Shown here one piece after another: positions 56,724 to 64,000 of a stretch of 64,000 nucleotides of DNA. Source of the DNA: Isoetes taiwanensis. Its lineage: Eukaryota; Streptophyta; Lycopodiopsida; Isoetales; Isoetaceae. The DNA lies in assembly GCA_021234155.1 (NCBI GenBank), contig JAJEKV010000006.1:23687568-23751567 (forward strand), in the 5' to 3' direction. Every line of letters begins with the position of its first letter. Position 1 is the stretch's first letter. The notes under the pieces were generated by a model. It worked only from the letters and a program-made list of their open reading frames with translations, was not told the origin of the DNA and made no database searches. The position numbers and the translations under genes are program-made.

Positions 56724-57125
56724 GTCCTACCGCCTCAAGGCTGCCACGGTGGCCCAATCAGTTTTCTGCTGACGTGTCCACATGCAACGTACATTCCAAT
56801 TCCAGATTCCGCTCTCGCCAGCAAATCTATTCGCGGTACTATCTCTCTCCATTGCTGCTTCTGCCACCACCTTTCTTTAAAGTGTTCGGACTCTCGAGTT
56901 GCCCCTATTAATTATGCTCACTTAACACCACGACAGTCTCAAATCATTATTCGTACCACACCATGACGTCCCATCAAACCGTCCATTCCAGTTCATCTCC
57001 ACCCTTGATTCACTTTCAATTGGGTTTTTGGGACTTAAACCAAAATTTTGAGTTCCGGAAACCTTCTCTCATCCACGCTGCCATCTGGCACTACCAATGG
57101 TTCAGATTACTCCTTTGCAGCTGCC

Positions 57126-57133
57126 TATAAAAA
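57126..57133 (+). promoter_or_regulatory. TATA box of ORF3, copy iii
   Basis: TATAAAAA, 93 bp before the ATG at 57219 and 403 bp from the divergent TATA-like box. The distance in copy i is 401 bp. Confidence 0.5.
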
Positions 57134-57218
57134 TCTTGCTTGAACAGACGTGAACCCTAAAGTTTCTACAACTTTTTGCTCTTCGTCTTTTGCCTCCATC
57201 ACTCCTTTGTCAATCGCC

Positions 57219-57620
57219 ATGGCTGCCTCTCCAAAGCTCCCTACTCTTCAGGCTACAGCGCCTATGGATCGTTCGCTTTTTGAATCAGTTATATTTTCCA
57301 TTGTCGGGCGGGGTTGTTCGAATTCTCCAAGCAAGAACTCCATGTTCCTAATCCAACTCAACTCCGGCAGTTTGTCGTTCATCTGATCAAGATTGATGCA
57401 GGCTCCTAAACAATCGTCGACCCAGGTATTTCAATTACCTCATCACACTCCTTCGTTGAATTAGGCTGTTTTGCAGGACTATGATGTTACAGTTTATGGC
57501 CAAACTCCATATGCGGCCACAACACACAAGCTCACGAATATTGCCAAGCCCCATGAACCTTTCGTTAAGTTTTTGTGGCGAATGTTTTATGGATACTCCA
57601 TCAGAAATACCCACATAGAG
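57219..57620 (+). pseudogene. Gypsy-family ORF3, broken copy iii
   Basis: It starts MAASPKLPTLQATAPMDRSL, open where copy ii has a stop. A ~54-bp deletion after VIFSI and a further deletion near 57420 shift the frame. The YDVTVYGQTPYAATTHKLTN and KPHEPFVKFLWRMF block follows. At 57616 the ORF jumps to the GAGGTTGAAATTCC block, losing the ~645 bp that copy ii keeps. Confidence 0.6.
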
Positions 57621-58190
57621 GTTGAAATTCCAATGGAGTTTTAAGGGTCGCAACACTAGATCTTTAAGCCAAAATCTTACCTAGAAGATTCTAGCCTCGT
57701 GGTGGTTTAAATGGGCACAGTTTGTTGTATGCCTAGATTTGTGGCTACACCAAAAGGATGCATATAGAATTGGTTATAACATGGTTGGGCACACACAAAA
57801 AGGTAGTGATGTTTGAAACAAACTTCCATGTGTTCTAGTGCATGGATATTTATAAGGACAAAGTGAGCCACCACAAATCTTATCCGAGAAAAAGGATGAG
57901 AGTATGATCCTATATGGGCCCTAGCCTTTTAAGGTTATTCTATGAAGAATTGTGACACACTTGTCAAAGAATCTTTGTTGGTTAGTCTTCCCAGGCTCGA
58001 ATTGAGATACAAAAAATTGGATTACTTTTTGCATGTCAAGGAAAAAATGGATAGGAAATGTAAAAACTGGTGTATTTAAATATTAGGATATAAAACATCT
58101 AGCATCCACTAACAACCACTAACATCCACTAACAACCACTAACATACAACAACGACAAATTTGATGGTTATGTGAATAGGGTCGAATTTA

Positions 58191-59137
58191 GGCCCTTTTT
58201 CCACGGTAGTGCTGTCTTATATTTCTGAAGATCTAATTGGGCCACATAAGCATAAAAGTCTTCATCGTTTTTCCACTTAAAAATTTAGGACATGTCGCAT
58301 ATGAAGGCCGTACAGCTGTGGAGCCTTATTTTCTTCCGGGGGAAACCCCCCGCCAGAAAATGCGACAGCCACACCTATCCAATGGGAGGCCTTCGTTGCC
58401 TAAAATTCAGGGAGTCTCAAAAAAGAGTCGAAGAAGAATCGCAGAAGCAGAAGAAGAAGAGTCGAAGAAGCAGGTCTAGGTGTGGATTTGTAGAGGAAGG
58501 CAGGTCTAGGTCGCTGCTGCATGTCGATCTGGAGTTTGGAGCTCGATTGGGGCTCGATTGCTTCCCCGATGCCTTTTCTTGGGTTTTTTTTTTTGCTTCT
58601 TTTTTAAAATCTTGTCTGCCGCTGTCGTTTTGCCATGCTTCTGCATGGACGGCCGGAGCTACCTTCTGCATGGACGGCCTTCTGTGAGGAGCTACCTGGC
58701 AGAGAAATCGGCCTGTTCCAAGGCCCCTGTGGCAAGTTTTATCCGAGTTTTGGGAGGCTGGCCGCATGGTCTTGCCTTCTGGGAAGCTGGTCTGGGTCTT
58801 TATGTGCAGGCTAGCGGAGCGGGATGGCGAGCAGTAGCAGGTCTATGGACGGAAGAAAAACTGGCAGACCAAGCGCAGAACTCTAGATTGACAGAATTTC
58901 ATGCTGCAAAACTCTAGATTGACAGAATTTCATGCTGCAAGATATGCAAACGGAGAGATTGATGAGTAGTGGAAAAGGAAATTTTTGAGACATGTCTTAT
59001 ATTATAAGACATCTCTTATAATTAAGCCATGGAAAATTAATTTTTTTAAGACATGTCACAATAATGATGTGGCACCTCAAATGCTGTCTTATAATTTTAA
59101 GACAGCCATATTTTAAGCCAACCGTGGAAAAAGGGCC
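58191..59137. mobile_element. PIF/Harbinger-like non-autonomous DNA transposon, 947 bp
   Basis: Both ends read GGCCCTTTTTCCACGGT inward (17 bp perfect terminal inverted repeats), flanked by TTA on each side (58188-58190 and 59138-59140). Duplicate A at 55479-55490 shows the empty site with a single TTA, which proves a 3-bp target duplication. TTA duplications and GG-starting ends are characteristic of the PIF/Harbinger superfamily. Subterminal TGTCTTAT/ATAAGACA palindromic motifs lie near both ends. No transposase is encoded; the frames inside have no recognisable product. The interior includes a GA-rich tract (58410-58480) and an exact 31-bp tandem repeat. Confidence 0.9.
58879..58940 (+). 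repeat. Exact 31-bp tandem repeat inside the Harbinger-like element
   Basis: Two identical units, 58879-58909 and 58910-58940, starting AACTCTAGATTGACAG. Perfect identity suggests recent slippage or duplication. Confidence 0.95.
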
Positions 59138-59443
59138 TTAGTGGCCCATCTAATTGGGGAAAATCTCGCCTTGTGTTTGGTCTTACAAGAGGAAAACTCA
59201 TCTCGCCCACTTTTTAAGCTTATTTTACGATTTTTTTTCGGAAATTCTTAAGGATAGCCAGATTTTTGGGTGTAAAACCCGAGTGTCTGGAGCTTCAGAT
59301 CCCAAGGTAGTGACATGAGGGGTCGAGCTCTATTCTGAGAGCAAAACTCGCCACTTTTAGCAATCTGTGTATCAGCCCATATCTTGTTGTACAGGAATCT
59401 TCGATCTGATTCCTTTGCTTTTGCCTGCCCCGACCATAAACTA

Positions 59444-62093
59444 GCCCATCGGCTCTTCACACATCTTTTTCGATCTGCTGGTATCCCAGCCGATCCTTAT
59501 CCGTTTGTACTCATTCCGTAATTGGGGATCTTAGCTGTGGCAGAATGCATGCCATCTCTGAGAAAGCTTTCGATTTAGTATCTTTCTCGAAATTGGCTTT
59601 CATACGACTCCCAATTTCCCAAAACTTGACGTGTCTTCAGGGACGATTTATTCATTTGTGTTTCCCTTTTCATTCAAACGAGTAACCTAGTAAAATGCAA
59701 AAACTAATTAAGTAGCATTCTGCCCTCGCATCCTATGCCTACTGGAATATAAGTATTGACTTCACGTTGCAATTTACTTGGACATTTCTAACTTTAAAGT
59801 GACATTCTGCCGATGCTGACATTTTGCTACACCATAGTTTGGACTCTTGCATCCCATACCCCACTAGACCAAATGCCCAATGAGGTCCTTATGCACTTAT
59901 TCATTATTTGAACTAAATTGCACTCTAGCTGCCATTGAACTAGATGATAAAACTATGGCCAATATTAACACATGCATTAGTCCTTTTCAAGCGTTGAGGT
60001 TTGTCTCCTTGTTGCCAACCTAGACATGTCAGCCTGCCCACAACTATTTGGAGAGACTGGTAGGATGTGCTTGCACTTGGCACTGGTGGATAGGCATTGA
60101 TGAAGCACGCAGTTGTTGGACTTGACAGTGGTCGTGTCAATTTGAAGCTAGCTAACTAATAGTGAAAGGTTGCTACAACATGTTCTTTGATGTCGTTTGC
60201 TATGTTAGGTTTTGCACTGGGCATATAAAAACCTTATGTCAGGGCAAAGATCTATCAAAGAATGGTAATATGGTAAGTTATAGGGTGGACCAGAGTGTTG
60301 AAGGGAGGCAAAGAATGTATGGCCTTAGAATGGAAGGGCAAGGGAGTTTGGCTTTTTGAATGATGAATATGTAGCATTATAACAGGGGGTCTTTTTTGTA
60401 TTTTTGTACAGTTTTTGCTATGGTTTTCATATGATTTGATGGGCGTATTGTGCGAGGCATACTAATTAGTATATCTAGAGCGCACACTGTATTCTCATAT
60501 TCGAATGCCATATTATCTATGATTTTGCAATGGTTTAGCTTTGAATATTTCTCCATGAAAAAACCAATTATTTTTTAGTCCCCAGAAAACACATGCAAGC
60601 ATCGAGCTCTCTTATTTTAGGGTTTGTGGAAAAGAGGGCATGCTTTAGGGTTCTACTAAATCCATTTTTTTTCTCCCCGAATTCCGGATCTTGGTTTTCC
60701 TCATTGTTCTATCCTTCCGCTGGTGGACCGAAGTTCTCTTTGAGGCACCGAATTTTCTAAAGCGGCGGCGATCCTTGTGTGCGGATGCGTTTTATGCTTA
60801 TTCAAATAGTCATCAAATCCTACACAAAACTAAACTTGCCGGGATGTTGCTACCGGGATTTGAAAGGGTTCGAATAAGAGCATTTTGAGTCCCAACAAGA
60901 AAAGGTAATCAATGCCTCGAAGCTTGATTTCTCTTTTTCGATTATTTCTTGAGCTTTTTCTCGGAATATCTTGTGAATTTCAAATGGAAATCAAAGTTTT
61001 TAACCTCGATTTAGTGAATACTGCGGGAGCAGAGCTCACCGGATTTGAGGAAGAAGAGGATAGGATTTATGATTTGTGTTTTCTCAATTCCATCCGGCTT
61101 GTCTTTGCTACATTCCTATTTTCATAGCAATTTTGTTATTTACAAAGATGATGTTGGCGATGTCGCCATTTCCAAAATTATGCTTTGTGAAGTATGTAAT
61201 CACTGAAGCTATTTGTAGAAACCGCAATTTCAAGAACTGTATATGAGGTGTTATCGTCATGCTTGCATTGCAATAATATCATAATCGGTCCGGCATGACT
61301 ATGGTGGTTGAAATGTTTATTGGGGTTTCTAACAAAGGGCGGGTTCAATTTATATCAATTCTCGGTTTTGTTTGGGCAATAATTATGGACAACATATTTT
61401 AATTATTTGGAAGACAAAATTTCGATTTCTATTTGCAGATAATAAAGACACGTTGCTTTTATAGCAATGTGTTTGGATATTTTAAACCATATCGGTGACA
61501 ATAGCAACAAAGCAAACCTAGTGGGCCTCCCAGAATAAGCTTCTCCCAAGAGGTTCCATCGTGAGCACAAGGTCGGACTCTTACTAATGCACAAGGTTTT
61601 CATGAGCCGTAAATTTGGCAGATGGCATTTGGGGGCCTCACTTACGTGCACTTGGCATTGCTTTATGTTATTGTATCTGCTTTTCCTTGTTGCATGGTTG
61701 TTCATGTTAATCGATTTGCGGGGACCAAGCGGATGCAATGGATGGGCGATGTCTTGCCGACATCAAGTTCGGGAGGATGGCATGCACAACTGTTTGGGTT
61801 TCTAATAGAAAGGAGGGGCTTCTCTTCAAGGTTTGATCTCAAAAGTTATGGTGTTGCCTATCTTTGGGCGGGGGTTCAAATCCCCTTATTTCCATCTACG
61901 TTGACCTATATGTTGACTTCTTCCTATGGCTCAAATCTTATCTTTGAGATGGAAATGTAGGTTTGACCCCATCGATGATTTAGTGGACGGCTTGGAATGC
62001 CCCGGTAGGGAATATGTAAGAGAATATGCAGAAATCAATGGATGAAAACAAGCAATAAGGGAAAACAAGTTTAATAGATAGGAATCTAAGGCA
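59444..62093. other. Long unassigned stretch
   Basis: No gene can be supported. Near 60600-60710 a TTTAGGGTTT-type and TTTTTTCTCCCC-rich sequence looks like a plant 5' UTR and precedes two unrecognised plus-strand frames (60691-60888 and 60912-61127); these could be exons of an unknown gene. A B-box-like GGGTTCAAATCCCC lies near 61870. The dispersed repeat at 60367 is listed separately. Confidence 0.3.
60367..60490 (+). repeat. Dispersed ~120-bp repeat, partner of 20743-20862
   Basis: It begins with ATATGTAGCATTATAACAGG and follows 20743-20862 block by block to the ATCTAGAGCGCAC end, same orientation. Confidence 0.65.
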
Positions 62094-62228
62094 ATGCGTT
62101 ATGTGAAATACAACTCTACTTGGCTATTATGGCTTCTACATTTGGTCAGTATATATGATTAATGCGTATGTGAAATACAACTCTACTTGGCTATTATGGC
62201 TTCTACATTTGGTCAGATATATGATTGC
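62094..62228 (+). repeat. 67-bp tandem duplication
   Basis: ATGTGAAATACAACTCTACT followed by TGGCTATTATGGC and TTTGGTCAG occurs twice with period 67 and only small indels. Confidence 0.9.
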
Positions 62229-62291
62229 CATAGTAAATTATAAAATGATTAGTTAGTTCATTCTTACCGGTTAGTTTTCCAACAAGGGTGG

Positions 62292-62372
62292 CTTCAACGT
62301 AGCATAGTGGAAGAGCAATTGCAGCTTATCTAGCATCTTGAAACTACTAGGATATGATGGGTTTAAATCCCC
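62292..62372 (+). repeat. tRNA-derived SINE-like unit
   Basis: The A-box-like GTAGCATAGTGGAAGAGC (62299-62316) and degenerate B box GGGTTTAAATCCCC (62359-62372) are about 60 bp apart, as in the unit at 6366. It is not a foldable tRNA. Confidence 0.45.
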
Positions 62373-62554
62373 TAAGATAAGGTGTGGTAACATCGGGTTT
62401 AAGAGGCTTAATTAAATTACATTATCCTATAATATTATACTTATTCAGGCTTCTTCTGATTTCCTTTATTTTTGTTATAATGTTAAATATTAGATTTCAC
62501 ATATCTGCTACATGTGTTTGCATGTTTTACATGTTTTTACGTATGTTTTTTTTC

Positions 62555-62569
62555 GGGCCCGAAGGGCCC
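62555..62569 (+). other. GGGCCC-GAA-GGGCCC stem-loop flanked by T and A runs
   Basis: Two GGGCCC hexamers around GAA, preceded by T8 and followed by A5 and T7, form a compact hairpin. It looks like a bacterial terminator but has no such role here; it may be a relic of a foldback element. Confidence 0.5.
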
Positions 62570-62715
62570 AAAAATTTTTTTGGTATAACAACCAATACAT
62601 AACTACCATTAACATTAATGAGCACAACCATTGGGTTTGATATATTTAAATTAAAATCCCCCTTAAACCCCCTTTGGTTTGGGTGCTTATTCACACGGGG
62701 GGTGACGTAGGGCAG

Positions 62716-62769
62716 CGAGAGCCCTTGTGATTATATTTTCCACGAGAGCCCTTGTGATTATATTTTCCA
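62716..62769 (+). repeat. Exact 27-bp tandem repeat
   Basis: CGAGAGCCCTTGTGATTATA followed by TTTTCCA occurs twice without mismatch (62716-62742 and 62743-62769). Confidence 0.95.
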
Positions 62770-64000
62770 CGTATAAAACCAACACCATATAGTATTTTGC
62801 TTAAAATCTTATAGTATTTTGCATATGTTGTTATACGGTATACCAATTTGTGTACTTGCATACCCCACAAACGAGGAACTTTACGTACGGTGTAGATTAA
62901 GGAATAAGGGGTGAATATGCCTATCCAACAGCTCTCGTTGCCCGGAGTCACGACATATTAACATTACGAATGGATTGATCCTCTTGCTTATGTAAAATGG
63001 ATCAAAAAAAGAAAGAAAACAAGCTGCCAAAGCACTACGGATCACCCCAATGCCATGGAGAATGGTGTATTTTTAGCATAAGCTTTAGTAGAACATGAAC
63101 AAGTTTATGTTCTATGTATTTATGCTAAAGAGATGTTGCTTTGAGCACAGAATGTGGTCATATAGGTAGCAAGAATATCATGGTTTTGAAGGCACGCATA
63201 TATGCAAGCAAGATATCATCAATCCGTTAGTATTTGCATTGAATTACAATTGACCAAAGCTTTATAGCGAGAATTTCTCTTTTCTACAAGATGTTCTCTA
63301 GCTATACAAGAAATTTATTGCGACGGCCAAGGCCGCCGTGAACATTTCTCTTTTTCAATCCCGTTGTGTGTAGGGGTCGACAAAAAAGAATGTTTGCTAG
63401 GTATTGCAGCATAAATTCATTGCAACAATCAATGTAAAGAGGTACTAAAATTGTTTGTCAAAAGTTGCAATACTGTATAAGCATTAAAAGACCCTAACCA
63501 GACTCCCCTAAACCTTCTTTTGAGTCTTTTCCAAAAGACCATTGAGAGGCCAGAGACATTGATTTTCTTGTATGGACCCATCAAGAACAAGAACATGCTC
63601 TTTATAAATGAGGAGAAAAATAATTTCCACGAGCACTTTCATGGCAACAATTGTCAAACAAAGATGCATAACTCAAAATGCTTAACACCTTGAGGCAAAC
63701 ACCTGATTGAGTACCACAATCAGAGGTTCACAAGATTAGAGTGACTATGGATTAGGCTAAAGTTTTTGTTAATGTTGATTTTTTGTCACCTAGCTCCATC
63801 TATCCAACCAGTTTTCAACTTCTCAAAACAAAAACTTCAAGAGAGAGAAAAAAAAACATAAGCATTACACTGCATCCACCCAGATAATTTGAGTGCAACC
63901 AATTAACTGAAGCTCAACACACCTTTGTCACATTGGCTTCCATGTAGAAGACATTGAGCACTACAAAAAAATACTGGCAAGATTCTTGCATGCATGCATA
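62770..64000. other. Non-coding right end
   Basis: AT-rich sequence without a supported gene, RNA or mobile element. Nothing further is recognised. Confidence 0.4.

Larger units (their letters stand above)
56970..59443 (+). repeat. Duplicated gypsy ORF3-plus-3' segment, copy B
   Basis: Direct duplicate of 53579-55972. It lacks two segments of A (about 645 and 170 bp) and contains the 947-bp transposon at 58191-59137. Its right end stops at GACCATAAACTA, the same point at which A meets the integrase fragment. Confidence 0.85.

Noticed and set aside
62555-62569. Rho-independent terminator
   Set aside because: The sequence is plant nuclear DNA; a hairpin followed by T has no such role for RNA polymerase II.
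1-64000. CRISPR arrays, operons or prophage
   Set aside because: No regularly spaced repeats with unique spacers and no bacterial gene organisation; splice-like signals, PPR repeats and plant retroelements show nuclear plant DNA.

Overview
The window is nuclear DNA from a land plant. Genes are sparse, introns are AT-rich, and most recognisable coding sequence is retroelement debris (Ty3/gypsy, Ty1/copia, LINE, tRNA-derived SINE-like units). It also holds a PLS-type pentatricopeptide-repeat relic, a CBSX5-like gene and a small organelle-derived insert. A large, repeat-rich genome such as a fern is my inference; nothing here proves the clade.

Layout. 1-5.7 kb: two exon-like ORFs of an unrecognised minus-strand gene, a decayed LTR, the 3' end of a LINE and a copia LTR fragment. 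5.8-13.3 kb: mostly non-coding with SINE-like units, a (TTGGA)n microsatellite, a 150-bp tandem duplication and a possible MITE. 13.4-15.8 kb: gypsy copy i (gag, antisense ORF, ORF3). 16.7 kb: a long snap-back hairpin. 17.2-19.5 kb: broken PPR gene. 21.2-23.6 kb: copia relic. 24.4-34.1 kb: gypsy, LINE and LTR-element fragments, including a LINE reverse transcriptase that is mostly open (27.4-31.0 kb) and a complete 1647-bp LTR with its primer-binding site. 37.6-37.9 kb: mitochondrial nad4-like and trnR(ACG)-like fragments. 38.7-42.3 kb: CBSX5-like gene with promoter. 45.6-49.0 kb: an unrecognised multi-exon gene encoding a small membrane-protein candidate with a dilysine tail. 50.0-59.4 kb: a second LINE copy, then gypsy copies ii and iii, which share a duplicated ORF3-plus-3' segment; one duplicate carries a 947-bp Harbinger-like insertion. 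59.4-64 kb: mostly non-coding with short repeats.

The most interesting item is the gypsy family. Two copies carry an antisense ORF beyond pol, whose protein is conserved mainly through synonymous changes. It stands head-to-head with a sense ORF (ORF3). Each ORF has a TATA-like box, and the two boxes lie about 400 bp apart in both copies. The arrangement resembles the extra ORFs known from Tat and Athila lineage elements, but the conserved divergent promoter is worth checking as a distinct module.

Limits: splice sites, homologies and repeat pairings were read by eye. No search, alignment program or expression data was available.
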